Positions 8,831 to 17,090 of a stretch of DNA of 64,000 nucleotides are shown in pieces. The DNA comes from Roseateles_C aquae (GTDB lineage: Bacteria > Pseudomonadota > Gammaproteobacteria > Burkholderiales > Burkholderiaceae_C), in contig NZ_JAVXZY010000002.1 of the NCBI RefSeq assembly GCF_032337115.1, positions 1-64,000 of the forward strand. Direction: 5' to 3'. Positions within the stretch are counted from its first letter, which is position 1, and each line of letters begins with the position of its first letter. The notes below the pieces were generated by a model. That model had not been told where the DNA came from. It searched no databases and saw only the letters and a program-made list of their open reading frames with translations. The position numbers were made by a program, and so were the translations under genes.

Positions 8831-8844
8831 TAGAATCGCGGCCA
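8831..8844 (+). promoter_or_regulatory. thyA -10 box only 7 nt before the start codon
   Basis: TAGAAT (8831-8836) fits a sigma-70 -10 element and is followed by only seven bases before the thyA ATG at 8844. A possible -35 (TTGCCG, 8805-8810) is 20 bp upstream, slightly long. If this is the promoter, transcription would start at or next to the A of ATG, giving a leaderless mRNA. No Shine-Dalgarno sequence is visible before the ATG. Confidence 0.4.
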
Positions 8845-9665
8845 TGAGTTCGACCCCAGCCCCCCATAGCAACACCCAGTACGAAGACCTGATGCGCCAT
8901 GTTGCCGAGCACGGCGTGCAAAAGGGCGACCGCACCGGCACCGGCACCCGTTCGGTCTTCGGCCACCAGATGCGCTTCGATCTGCGCCAGGGCTTCCCGC
9001 TGGTGACGACCAAGAAGGTGCACCTGAAGTCCATCATCCTGGAACTGCTGTGGTTTCTGCGTGGCGACTCCAATGTCAAATGGCTGCAGGAACGCGGCTG
9101 CACGATCTGGGACGAATGGGCGCGTGAAGACGGCGATCTGGGGCCCGTCTATGGCGTGCAGTGGCGCTCCTGGCCCAAGGCCGATGGCAGTCACATCGAT
9201 CAGATTGCCGAAGTCGTCAAACAGCTGAAGTCCAACCCGGACTCGCGCCGCATCATCGTCAGCGCCTGGAATGTGGCCGAGCTCGACCAGATGGCGCTGA
9301 TGCCCTGCCACGCCTTCTTCCAGTTCTATGTAGCCGAGGGCCGGCTGTCCTGCCAGCTCTACCAGCGCAGCGCCGACATCTTCCTCGGCGTGCCCTTCAA
9401 CATCGCCAGCTATGCGCTGCTGACTCATATGCTGGCCCAGCAATGCGATCTGGAGGTGGGCGATTTCATCTGGACCGGCGGCGATTGCCACATCTACAGC
9501 AACCATGCCGAGCAGGTGCAAACCCAGCTGGAACGCGTGCCCTACCCCTTCCCCCGGCTGCACATCAAGCGCCGGCCGGACAGCATCTTCAACTACGAGT
9601 ACGAAGACTTCGAGGTGCTGGACTACCAGCATCATCCGGCCATCAAGGCGCCGGTCGCCATCTGA
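8844..9665 (+). CDS. thyA: Thymidylate synthase
   Basis: This enzyme converts dUMP to dTMP using methylene-tetrahydrofolate as methyl donor and reductant, in the cytosol. The 273-residue protein has the canonical ThyA landmarks: GDRTGTGTRSVFG near the N-terminus, the dUMP-binding pair SRRIIVSAWN, the active-site segment LMPCHAFFQFY with nucleophile C155, QRSADIFLGVPFNIASYALL, and the C-terminal IKAPVAI whose last residues close the active site. The start at 8844 (MSSTPAP) is preferred over an extension from 8805 because a likely -10 box lies in between. folA follows 11 bp later, coupling dTMP synthesis to dihydrofolate recycling. Confidence 0.97.
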   Translation: MSSTPAPHSNTQYEDLMRHVAEHGVQKGDRTGTGTRSVFGHQMRFDLRQGFPLVTTKKVHLKSIILELLWFLRGDSNVKWLQERGCTIWDEWAREDGDLGPVYGVQWRSWPKADGSHIDQIAEVVKQLKSNPDSRRIIVSAWNVAELDQMALMPCHAFFQFYVAEGRLSCQLYQRSADIFLGVPFNIASYALLTHMLAQQCDLEVGDFIWTGGDCHIYSNHAEQVQTQLERVPYPFPRLHIKRRPDSIFNYEYEDFEVLDYQHHPAIKAPVAI

Positions 9666-9676
9666 AGGGCCACGCC

Positions 9677-10183
9677 ATGACCCAGCTGACCCTGATTGCC
9701 GGCGTTGCCGGCGGTGGCGCCATCGGCCGCGGCAATGAGTTGCTCGTTCGCCTGCCCGAAGACATGGCGCATTTCAAGGCCTTGACGCTGAATCACAGCG
9801 TCATCATGGGCCGCAAGACCTGGGACTCGATCCCGCCGCGCTTCCGCCCGCTGGTGCAGCGGCGCAATCTGGTGCTGAGCCGCCAGAGCGGCCTGCAGCT
9901 CGACGGTGCCGAGGTCTTCGCTTCACTGGATCAGGCGTTGGCCGCCTGTACCGGCGAGGACGAGGTCTTCGTGATTGGCGGCGCCGAGATCTATGCCCAG
10001 GCCCTGCCTCGCGCCGACCGGCTGGAGCTGACCGAGTTCGAACTCAGCGTCGATGCCGATGCCTTCTTCCCGCTCTGGAGCGCCGGTGATTTCGCCGAGC
10101 AGTCGCGCCAGACGCATCAGGCCAGCCTGCCCGATGGCCGGCGCCTGACCTACCATTTCGTGCGCTATCAGCGCCGTCGTTGA
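9677..10183 (+). CDS. folA: Dihydrofolate reductase
   Basis: This 168-residue enzyme reduces dihydrofolate (made by ThyA) to tetrahydrofolate with NADPH. Visible family motifs are the N-terminal strand LTLIAGVAGGGAIGRGNELLVRLPEDMAHFK (active-site acidic residue in LPEDM), the NADPH-binding VIMGRKTWDSIP, NLVLSRQ, and VFVIGGAEIYAQALP with the conserved GG pair. The length matches chromosomal bacterial enzymes. The start at 9677 lies 11 bp after thyA; the pair is the widespread thyA-folA operon. The usual W/M20-loop shape is slightly altered (GGGAIGRGNELLVRLP), which may matter for inhibitor binding but does not cast doubt on identity. Confidence 0.95.
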   Translation: MTQLTLIAGVAGGGAIGRGNELLVRLPEDMAHFKALTLNHSVIMGRKTWDSIPPRFRPLVQRRNLVLSRQSGLQLDGAEVFASLDQALAACTGEDEVFVIGGAEIYAQALPRADRLELTEFELSVDADAFFPLWSAGDFAEQSRQTHQASLPDGRRLTYHFVRYQRRR

Positions 10184-10207
10184 TTCAAGAACTCAAGGAG
10201 TTATTTC

Positions 10208-10786
10208 ATGTCCGGACACGGTTTCCACGTTCATGGCCCGCACGACCACGAACTGGAGCATGCAGCCCAGCACGAGCCCAAGGGCATGGCCGGCCAGTTG
10301 GCCGTGATCACCGCCATTCTGGCCACCATCGGCGCCCTGTTCTCGTACATGGGTGGCGCCACCCAGGCGGCGGCCGGCCTGTACAAAAACGACGCGGCGA
10401 TCAAGAAGACCGAAGCGTCCAACCAGTGGAACTACTACCAGGCCAAGAGCAGCAAGCAAAACCTCGCTGAACTGGCGGCGGTGCTGGTGACGAGCGACGA
10501 AAAGCGCGCCAAGTACGCCGAGGAAATCGATCGCTACAAGAAGGAAAAGAACGAGATCAAGGAAAAGGCCGAGGCGCTGGAAAAGGAGTCGGCGGAATTC
10601 GACCACCAAAGCGCCGAGCAGATGCATCTGCACCACCGCTGGGCCCAGGCCACCACGGCGCTGCAGATTTCGATCGCCCTGGCGGCTATCGCGCTGCTGA
10701 CCAAGAAGCGCTGGATGGAGTTCGCCACGCTGGCGGTGGGTGGCGTCGGCGTGGTGCTGGGTGCTTTGACCTGGCTGCACCTCTGA
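10208..10786 (+). CDS. DUF4337-family membrane protein
   Basis: This 192-residue protein of unknown function matches the DUF4337 pattern. A His-rich N-terminus (ten His in the first 25 residues) could bind metal. A transmembrane helix follows at about 30-50 (LAVITAILATIGALFSYMGG), then N-WNYYQAKSSKQ and a Lys/Glu-rich coiled coil at about 95-135. Two more helices lie at about 150-190. AAGGAG sits 8 nt before the ATG. It follows folA by 24 bp and precedes the exonuclease gene by 22 bp, so it may be co-transcribed, but no functional link to folate or repair is evident. Confidence 0.85.
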   Translation: MSGHGFHVHGPHDHELEHAAQHEPKGMAGQLAVITAILATIGALFSYMGGATQAAAGLYKNDAAIKKTEASNQWNYYQAKSSKQNLAELAAVLVTSDEKRAKYAEEIDRYKKEKNEIKEKAEALEKESAEFDHQSAEQMHLHHRWAQATTALQISIALAAIALLTKKRWMEFATLAVGGVGVVLGALTWLHL

Positions 10787-10808
10787 ATACCACCAGCGAG
10801 GCCATCTG

Positions 10809-11573
10809 ATGAAGTTCGCCACCTGGAATGTCAACTCCCTCGCCGTCCGGCTGCCCCAGCTGCTGGAGTGGCTGGCCGCCAATCCGGTCGATGCACTGGT
10901 CCTGCAGGAAACCAAGCTGACCGACGACAAATTCCCCACGCTGGAGATCGGTGCCGCCGGCTACCAGGTGCAGTGGTTCGGGCAGAAGACCTACAACGGC
11001 GTCGCGCTGATCAGCAAGCTGCCGGCCAGCGAGGTCGTCAAGAACATCCCCGGCTTTGCCGATGAGCAGGCGCGGGTGATTGCCGGCACCGTCGGCGGTG
11101 TGCGCGTGATCGGCGGCTATTTTCCCAATGGGCAGGCGCCGGACAGCGACAAGTTCGTCTACAAGATGGCCTGGCTCAATGCCTTGCACGACTGGCTGCG
11201 CGGCGAACTGAGCCGGCACGACAAGCTCGTGCTGATGGGCGACTTCAACATCACGCCGGATGACCGCGATGTCTACGACCCGGTCGCCTGGGCCGGGCAG
11301 ATCCACTGCACGCCAGAAGAGCGTGCCCAGTTTCAGCGCCTGATCGATCTGGGTCTGGTCGACGCTTTCCGGCTCTTCGAGCAACCGGCCAAGAGCTGGA
11401 GCTGGTGGGATTACCGCAACCTCGCCTTCCGCAAGAATCAGGGCCTGCGCATCGACCACATCCTGGTCAGCCCGGGCTTGAAGCCAGGGGTCAGGTCTTG
11501 CGTGATCGACAAGCTGCCGCGCAAGAACGAGCGGCCCAGCGACCATGCGCCGGTGATCGTCGAGATCGAGTGA
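10809..11573 (+). CDS. xthA: Exodeoxyribonuclease III (AP endonuclease)
   Basis: This 254-residue enzyme of the endonuclease/exonuclease/phosphatase superfamily cleaves DNA 5' to abasic sites and digests duplex DNA from 3' ends in base-excision repair. Visible motifs: WNVNSLAVRL (metal-binding Asn), LQETKL (catalytic Glu), GGYFPNGQ, LMGDFNITPDDRDVYDP (catalytic Asp and Asn), WWDYR, RIDHILVSP and the C-terminal SDHAPV with the catalytic His. All expected active-site residues are present. It starts 22 bp after the DUF4337 gene and ends 33 bp before the thioesterase gene. The symbol xthA is used for the family; an exoA-type paralog cannot be excluded. Confidence 0.93.
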   Translation: MKFATWNVNSLAVRLPQLLEWLAANPVDALVLQETKLTDDKFPTLEIGAAGYQVQWFGQKTYNGVALISKLPASEVVKNIPGFADEQARVIAGTVGGVRVIGGYFPNGQAPDSDKFVYKMAWLNALHDWLRGELSRHDKLVLMGDFNITPDDRDVYDPVAWAGQIHCTPEERAQFQRLIDLGLVDAFRLFEQPAKSWSWWDYRNLAFRKNQGLRIDHILVSPGLKPGVRSCVIDKLPRKNERPSDHAPVIVEIE

Positions 11574-11606
11574 GCCTCACTCCAAGCAGTTTCAAGGAGT
11601 CTGCCA

Positions 11607-12164
11607 ATGAGCCATAGCCAAGATCACCACGCCGTGCTGGAGCACTGGATGGCCGAGGAAGCCGCGGTGCGCACCCGGCTGCGCGGCGAGCCTGGCGTGG
11701 CCCGGCCCGAACAGCTGGCTGGCAAGACCGGCCTGCAGCAGATGCAGGCCATGCTGGACGGCGACGCACCGCCGCCGCCGATTGCGCTGACGCTGGACTT
11801 CATGCTGATCTCGGTGGCCGCCGGCCGTGCCGTGTTTCAAGGCCGGCCGCAGCAGCGCCACTACAACCCGCTGGGCACCGTGCATGGCGGCTGGTTCGCC
11901 ACCCTGCTCGATTCAGCGCTGGGCTGCGCGGTGCACACCACGCTGGAACCCGGCCGCGGCTACACGACGCTGGAGTTCAAGGTGAATCTGGTGCGCGCCT
12001 TGACCGACAAGGTGCCGCTGGTGCGTGCCATCGGTGAAGTGACGCACGCCGGCCGGCAGGTGGCCACCTCGGAGGCCAAGCTGATCGGGCATGACGGCAA
12101 GCTCTATGCCCACGCCAGCACCACTTGCCTGGTGTTCGATCTGCCCAGCAGCAAACGAAGCTGA
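11607..12164 (+). CDS. PaaI-family hotdog-fold thioesterase
   Basis: This 185-residue protein carries the PaaI/YdiI thioesterase signature: a GTVHGGWFATLLDSALGCAVHTTL helix (about 89-112) with the catalytic acidic residue, then the strands YTTLEFKVNLVRALTDKVPLVRAIGEVTHAGRQVATSEAKLIGHDGKLYAHASTTCLVF. A 70-residue N-terminal extension precedes the hotdog domain (EHWMAEEAAVRTRLRG). The natural acyl-CoA substrate is not evident. AAGGAG is well placed before the ATG at 11607. It is the last gene of the plus-strand run starting at thyA and is convergent with eda. Confidence 0.85.
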   Translation: MSHSQDHHAVLEHWMAEEAAVRTRLRGEPGVARPEQLAGKTGLQQMQAMLDGDAPPPPIALTLDFMLISVAAGRAVFQGRPQQRHYNPLGTVHGGWFATLLDSALGCAVHTTLEPGRGYTTLEFKVNLVRALTDKVPLVRAIGEVTHAGRQVATSEAKLIGHDGKLYAHASTTCLVFDLPSSKRS

Positions 12165-12182
12165 ACGCCGTAACGTCCGGCC

Positions 12183-12812
12183 TCAGCCGCGCAGTGGATG
12201 CGTGGCCTGGGCCAGGCGGGTGATGCGCGCCCAGTCGCCTGATTCGACCGCGCTCTGCGGCGTCAGCCAGGAGCCGCCGCAGACCTTGACGTTGGCCAGT
12301 GCCAGGAACTCCGGCGCGGTCTCGGGCGTGATGCCGCCGGTCGGGCAAAAGGCCACATCCGGGAATGGACCGGCCAGCGCCTTCAGCAGGTTCACGCCGC
12401 CCACGGCCGTGGCCGGGAACAGCTTCAGAAACTGGTAACCTGCCGCATTGGCCTGCATCACCTCGCTGGCGGTGGACACGCCCGGCAGCAAGGGCAGGCC
12501 GTGTTGCTCACAGGCGGCGCCAATCGCCTCGGTAAAACCGGGGCTGACGCCAAAGCGGCAGCCGGCATTGCGCGCCGCCAGCACATCGGCCGGCGTGCGC
12601 AGCGTGCCGGCGCCAACGATGGCCTCGGGCACCGCGCGGGCCATCGCTTCCATGGCCTGCAAGGCCACCGGCGTGCGCAGCGTCACCTCCAGCACCTTGA
12701 CGCCACCGGCCACCAGGGCCTCGGCCAGCGGCACGGCATCTTCCAGGCGCTGGATCACAATCACCGGGATCACCGGGCCGTGGGCGGCGAGGCTGAGGGT
12801 CTCAACTGTCAT
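12183..12812 (-). CDS. eda: 2-keto-3-deoxy-6-phosphogluconate aldolase
   Basis: This 209-residue class I aldolase splits KDPG into pyruvate and glyceraldehyde 3-phosphate, the last Entner-Doudoroff step. The Schiff-base lysine K130 lies in FLKLFPA, and the acidic catalyst E42 in LEVTLRT. GAGTLRTP and the phosphate-binding FCPTGGITPE are also present. Length and motifs are full. It lies downstream of edd on the same strand with a 90-bp gap. That gap holds three perfect 12-bp-spaced repeats and a GGAG ribosome site. Co-transcription with edd is likely, and the edd operator at 14754-14776 probably controls both. Confidence 0.95.
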   Translation of the reverse strand: MTVETLSLAAHGPVIPVIVIQRLEDAVPLAEALVAGGVKVLEVTLRTPVALQAMEAMARAVPEAIVGAGTLRTPADVLAARNAGCRFGVSPGFTEAIGAACEQHGLPLLPGVSTASEVMQANAAGYQFLKLFPATAVGGVNLLKALAGPFPDVAFCPTGGITPETAPEFLALANVKVCGGSWLTPQSAVESGDWARITRLAQATHPLRG

Positions 12813-12834
12813 TGCAATTCTCCAGGCCTATCCA

Positions 12835-12870
12835 AGGGCCGATATCAGGGCCGAGATAAGGGCCGATTCT
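12835..12870. repeat. Three tandem 12-bp repeats in the edd-eda gap
   Basis: The core AGGGCCGA occurs at 12835, 12847 and 12859, exactly 12 bp apart, with variable 4-bp spacers. It occupies the leader of eda, about 22-58 bp before its start codon on the minus strand. A 12-bp phase is not a helical turn. A protein array, translational attenuation or simple slippage duplication are all possible. Confidence 0.6.
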
Positions 12871-12902
12871 GTTCATGTCACTGCGCCTGCTGCGCCAGGG
12901 CC

Positions 12903-14726
12903 TTACAGCCAGCTGATCGCGCCCTCTTCGGCGCTGCGCACATTGCGGCGCATGCCGGCAAAGAGTTCGCGGCCCAGGCCGGCGCCGTTTTCCAGCGCCT
13001 GCGCCGTAGCGATGGTGGCCAGCTCGCGGGCCTCCCATTCGGCCGCCGGCACCAGGGCAGTCAGCTCGCCGCTGATCGCGTCCAGACGCACCAGATCGCC
13101 ATCGCGCAGCTTGGCCAGTGGCCCGCCGGCCAGCGCCTCGGGGCTGACGTGGATGGCAGCCGGCACCTTGCCCGAGGCACCGCTCATGCGGCCGTCGGTC
13201 ACCAGCGCCACCTTGAAGCCCTTGCCCTGCAGCACCGCCAGCGGCGGCGTCAGCTTGTGCAGCTCGGGCATGCCATTGGCCTGCGGCCCTTGGAAGCGCA
13301 CGATGACGATGACATCGCGATCCAACTCGCCCGCCTTGAAGGCCGTCTGCATCGCTTCCTGATCAGTGAAGATACGCGCCGGTGCTTCGATCACATGGCG
13401 GTCTTCCGGCACGGCCGAGACCTTGATCACCGCGCGGCCTAAATTGCCCTGCAGCAGCTTCAGGCCGCCGCTGGCGTTGAACGGCACCGCGGCGGTGCGC
13501 ACCACGCTCTCGTCGCCGCTATCGGCCGGCAGGTCCTGCCAGACGAGCTGATCACTGGCCTCGCCTTGCAGCGTAGGCACACGGCCATAGGCTTGCAGGC
13601 TGGGGCCGACGACGGTCAGCACCTCTTCATGCATCAGGCCGGCGCCGAGCAGCTCGCGGATCACAAAGCCCGGGCCGCCGGCGGCCTGGAACTGGTTCAC
13701 GTCGGCACTGCCGTTGGGATAGACGCGCGACAGCAGCGGCACCACGCCAGACAGCTCGGAGAAGTCGCTCCAGTCGATCAGGATGCCGGCGGCACGGGCC
13801 ACGGCCACCCAATGGATCAGGTGATTGGTCGAGCCACCGGTGGCCAAGAGCGCCACCATCGCGTTGACGATGACGCGCTCATCGACCAGGCGGCCGATCG
13901 GCGTGTAATCGGCCCGCGGCGCAATGCGCAGCACCTGCCGCACCGCCTCGCGGCTGAGCGCCTCGCGCAGCGAATCGTGCGGGTGCACAAAGGCGGCGCC
14001 CGGCAGATGCAGGCCCATGGCCTCCAGCAGCATCTGGTTGCTGTTGGCGGTGCCATAGAAGGTGCAGGTGCCGGCGCCGTGATAGGCGGCCGATTCGGCC
14101 TTCAGCAATTCCTCGCGGCCGACCTTGCCCTGGGCATACAGCTCACGGACCTTGGCCTTCTCGTTATTGGACAGGCCACTGCTCATCGGCCCGGCGGGCA
14201 CGAAAACGCAGGGCAGATGGCCGAAATGCAGGGCACCAATCAGGAGACCGGGCACGATCTTGTCGCAAATGCCCAGCAGCAGCGCGGCATCGAACACATC
14301 GTGCGACAGGGCGATAGCCGTGCCCATGGCGATGGTGTCGCGCGAGAACAGGCTCAGCTCCATGCCGGGCAGGCCCTGGGTGACGCCATCGCACATGGCC
14401 GGCACGCCGCCAGCGACCTGCACGGTAGCGCCCTGCCGGGCGGCCTCGGCGCGGATCAAGGCCGGATAGCCCTCGTAGGGCTGATGGGCCGACAGCATGT
14501 CGTTGTAGGCCGTGACCACGCCGATATGGGGCGCCCGTTCGGCGACGATGCGCAGCTTGTCATTGGCCGGCATCGCGGCCACGGCATGGGCCACATTGGC
14601 GCAGCCCATACGCTCAACACCCCGCTTGCGCCCAGCCAGTTGCGCCACCTGTGCCAGATAGCGCTCGCGGGTGGCGGCGCTGCGCGCCTGGATGCGTGCA
14701 GTCACCTCGATCAAGGTCTTGTTCAT
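12903..14726 (-). CDS. edd: 6-phosphogluconate dehydratase
   Basis: This 607-residue IlvD/Edd-family dehydratase uses an iron-sulfur cluster to turn 6-phosphogluconate into KDPG. Visible: YNDMLSAHQPYEGYP, AGGVPAMCDGVTQG (C112), GICDKIVPGLLIGAL (C154), AGTCTFYGTANSNQM (C221) and TDGRMSGASGKVPAAIHVSPEA, which is the substrate-binding segment shared with IlvD. C112, C154 and C221 are plausible cluster ligands by family comparison. The size matches Edd rather than the shorter IlvD. It heads the edd-eda operon. The ATG at 14726 lies 27 bp downstream of a symmetric operator that overlaps the likely promoter. Confidence 0.96.
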   Translation of the reverse strand: MNKTLIEVTARIQARSAATRERYLAQVAQLAGRKRGVERMGCANVAHAVAAMPANDKLRIVAERAPHIGVVTAYNDMLSAHQPYEGYPALIRAEAARQGATVQVAGGVPAMCDGVTQGLPGMELSLFSRDTIAMGTAIALSHDVFDAALLLGICDKIVPGLLIGALHFGHLPCVFVPAGPMSSGLSNNEKAKVRELYAQGKVGREELLKAESAAYHGAGTCTFYGTANSNQMLLEAMGLHLPGAAFVHPHDSLREALSREAVRQVLRIAPRADYTPIGRLVDERVIVNAMVALLATGGSTNHLIHWVAVARAAGILIDWSDFSELSGVVPLLSRVYPNGSADVNQFQAAGGPGFVIRELLGAGLMHEEVLTVVGPSLQAYGRVPTLQGEASDQLVWQDLPADSGDESVVRTAAVPFNASGGLKLLQGNLGRAVIKVSAVPEDRHVIEAPARIFTDQEAMQTAFKAGELDRDVIVIVRFQGPQANGMPELHKLTPPLAVLQGKGFKVALVTDGRMSGASGKVPAAIHVSPEALAGGPLAKLRDGDLVRLDAISGELTALVPAAEWEARELATIATAQALENGAGLGRELFAGMRRNVRSAEEGAISWL

Positions 14727-14753
14727 GCCGACAGCCGATGTAACTCGGCAGTA

Positions 14754-14776
14754 TGTAAGTTGGTAACCATATTACA
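14754..14776 (-). promoter_or_regulatory. Nested dyad operator over the edd promoter
   Basis: The site is symmetric about 14765: outer arms TGTAA (14754-14758) and TTACA (14772-14776), inner arms TGGT (14761-14764) and ACCA (14766-14769) around a central A. On the minus strand TTGTAA and CATACT, 16 bp apart, could be the -35 and -10, so a bound protein would block transcription. TTACAAG recurs at 14797 and TACAAG at 14809. The outer arms resemble HexR half-sites, but HexR spacing is shorter, so the regulator is unassigned. Confidence 0.55.
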
Positions 14777-14831
14777 AGATTCTGGCTCCAACGGCGTTAC
14801 AAGCCGGGTACAAGATGCTGCCAGCCAGGCC

Positions 14832-17078
14832 TCAGTCGGACATCGTCGCTCCCGGGAAGAAGGGCAGGCTGCGCACCCGCTTGCCACTCAGGCGCGCCCA
14901 GGCATTGGCCAGCGCCGGCGCCAGCGTCGGCACGCCAAGCTCACCCACACCGCCCAGTGGCACGCTGCGGTTGGCGGCCGCAGGCGCCGGCAGGATGCTG
15001 ACGCTGACCACGGGCATCTCCTTGAGCCGCATCATCCGGCTGTTGTTGAAATTCTTGGCCTGCGCCGCGCCATTGACAAAGGTCTGGCGGCCGTAGAGCG
15101 CGGCATTGAGCCCGTGGACGATGCCGCCAATCATCTGCGCCTCGATCGAGGCTGGATTGACGGGCAGATAGCAATCGATCGCCAGCCAGACTCGCGTGAC
15201 CCGCGGCCCCGCGGTGCTGCCCGAGCCAGTGCTGGCCACCTCCACCACCTGGGCCACGATGCTGTTGAAGGCGGTGCCGATGGCAATGCCACGCGCCCTG
15301 CCTTTGGGCGCGCCGGCACTCCAGTTGGCCGCGTTGGCGACTGCTTCGAGCACGGCAATCCAGCGCGGATCGGTCAGCCGGGCGCGACGGAACTGGTAGG
15401 GGTCCTGCCCGGCCGCAAGCGCCAGCTCGTCCATCATCGACTCCACCGCGAAGGTGTTGATCGAGGCGCCCACCGAGCGCCAGAAACCGACCGGTATCGG
15501 CGAGGGATGGCTGACCCATTCGGTCAGCCGTGCGCCGAAGTTGTAGGGCAAGGCCTGCGAGCCTTCATAGCCCTGGCTGTCGCCGCTGGCACCCAGCACC
15601 GCGCCGCGCTGCGCCAGGATGGACGGCGACACATTGCGGTAGCTCCAGCCGGTGATCAAGCGGTTGGCATCGAGCCCGGCGCGTACGCGCACCAGGGCCA
15701 TGGGCCGGTACTGATCATGGGTGAAGTCTTCCTCACGCGGCCACATCAGCTTGACCGGCCGCTGCAGAGCCATGGCCACCTGCACCGCCTGGCTGATGAA
15801 GTCGAGTTCCGCCTTGCGGCCGAGCCCGCCGCCCAGATAGGTGGTGTGCAGCGTGATCTTGTCGGCCGAGAGGCCGGTCAGGGCCATGACCAGCGTCAGT
15901 GCCGACTTGGCCGATTGCGTCGGCGCCCAGACCTCGCAGCGCTGGCCGGCCAGATAGTCCACCGTGCAGTTCAGCACCTCCATGCAGGCATGGGCCACAT
16001 AGGGCAGGCTGTAACTGGCCTCCAGGCGCGTCACGGACAGAGCCAGTGCGGCTTCAGCATCCGCGGTGCTGCGCTCCACCGTGTAGACGGTACCGGCCGG
16101 ATTGCTGCCACCGGCCACATAGGGCTTGGCACTGCTCATCAGGGCCTGGGCATCGGCAGCGAACTGGCTGCTGTTCAAGGCAGCCACATTGGCCGGCAAG
16201 TTCCATTTCAGGCTGAGCCGACGCGCGGCCTGCCAGGCGTCCCAGGTGTTGCTGCCCACCACTGCCACCGCATTGGTGTTGCCCACAGCCTCCAGGCCGC
16301 GCGCCGTGCCGGCCATCACCTTGGTCGGCACGACAGCTATGGCACCGTTCGGTGTGGCCGGTGTTGCCGCCAGCGTGCCGCCAAAGCTGGGGCAATGCTT
16401 GATAACGGCGTAGACCATATTCGGCACCCGCACGTCCAGGCCGTAGACGGCGCTGCCATCAACCTTGAACGGGATGTCCTGCCGCGCCAGCGCCTTGCCA
16501 ATGCATTTGAACTGGCTGTCAGGCACCAGCGCGGGCGTGGCAGGCAGGGGCTGCAGCGCCGCGTCGGCGGCCAGCTGTCCATAGCTGAGTTGCTGGCCGC
16601 TCGGCCCATGTGTCACACGGCCATTGCTGACGCTGTAGTTGGCACGGCTGCTGTCGCCGATGCGCGCCATCGCGGCGCCCACCAGCATTTCACGCGCTGC
16701 GGCACCGGCATCGCGCAGGCGCCAGAAGTTGTTGCGCGTGACGCTGCTGCCCACGGTGTTGATGGCGGCCCCCACCGGCGCCAGTGTGGCCAGGCTGGGC
16801 GCGCCCTGCACCAGGCGGACGTGGGCCGGATCGACCATCAGGTCTTCACAAAGAATCTGCGCCAGGCCGCTGACGGCGCCCTGCCCCATATCGGAGGCGC
16901 CAATGGTCAGCGTGATGCTGTCATCACTGCCGATGCTGAGCCAGCTATTGACACTGGTGCCGCCGGCAGCGCCAGCAGCTGCATCGGCGCCGCCCGGGCT
17001 GAGCACAAGGCCCAGCACCAGGCCGCTGCCTGCGCCCAGGAATTGACGACGATCAAGCGATAGCGTGTTCTGCTTCAT
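14832..17078 (-). CDS. Molybdenum hydroxylase large subunit (isoquinoline 1-oxidoreductase type), Tat-exported
   Basis: This 748-residue xanthine-oxidase-family catalytic subunit resembles IorB-type aldehyde or N-heterocycle oxidoreductases that use molybdopterin cytosine dinucleotide. A twin-arginine motif (RRQFLG, residues 10-15) and a hydrophobic stretch mark export of the folded, cofactor-loaded complex. Visible: IGASDMGQGAVSGLAQILCEDL, TTYLGGGLGRKAELDF, FWRSVGASINTFAVESMMDELA, and near the C-terminus GGVGELGVP with the catalytic base E713. It sits 12 bp after its iron-sulfur subunit gene. No cytochrome partner or XdhC chaperone gene is adjacent. The substrate cannot be read from sequence. 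Confidence 0.88.
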   Translation of the reverse strand: MKQNTLSLDRRQFLGAGSGLVLGLVLSPGGADAAAGAAGGTSVNSWLSIGSDDSITLTIGASDMGQGAVSGLAQILCEDLMVDPAHVRLVQGAPSLATLAPVGAAINTVGSSVTRNNFWRLRDAGAAAREMLVGAAMARIGDSSRANYSVSNGRVTHGPSGQQLSYGQLAADAALQPLPATPALVPDSQFKCIGKALARQDIPFKVDGSAVYGLDVRVPNMVYAVIKHCPSFGGTLAATPATPNGAIAVVPTKVMAGTARGLEAVGNTNAVAVVGSNTWDAWQAARRLSLKWNLPANVAALNSSQFAADAQALMSSAKPYVAGGSNPAGTVYTVERSTADAEAALALSVTRLEASYSLPYVAHACMEVLNCTVDYLAGQRCEVWAPTQSAKSALTLVMALTGLSADKITLHTTYLGGGLGRKAELDFISQAVQVAMALQRPVKLMWPREEDFTHDQYRPMALVRVRAGLDANRLITGWSYRNVSPSILAQRGAVLGASGDSQGYEGSQALPYNFGARLTEWVSHPSPIPVGFWRSVGASINTFAVESMMDELALAAGQDPYQFRRARLTDPRWIAVLEAVANAANWSAGAPKGRARGIAIGTAFNSIVAQVVEVASTGSGSTAGPRVTRVWLAIDCYLPVNPASIEAQMIGGIVHGLNAALYGRQTFVNGAAQAKNFNNSRMMRLKEMPVVSVSILPAPAAANRSVPLGGVGELGVPTLAPALANAWARLSGKRVRSLPFFPGATMSD

Positions 17079-17090
17079 GGCTGCCTCCGC

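Noticed and set aside
13566..17063. A 1165-codon plus-strand open frame across edd and the molybdenum hydroxylase gene
   Set aside because: It spans two convincing minus-strand genes and the gap between them; composition is the usual antisense His/Gly/Arg/Gln pattern.
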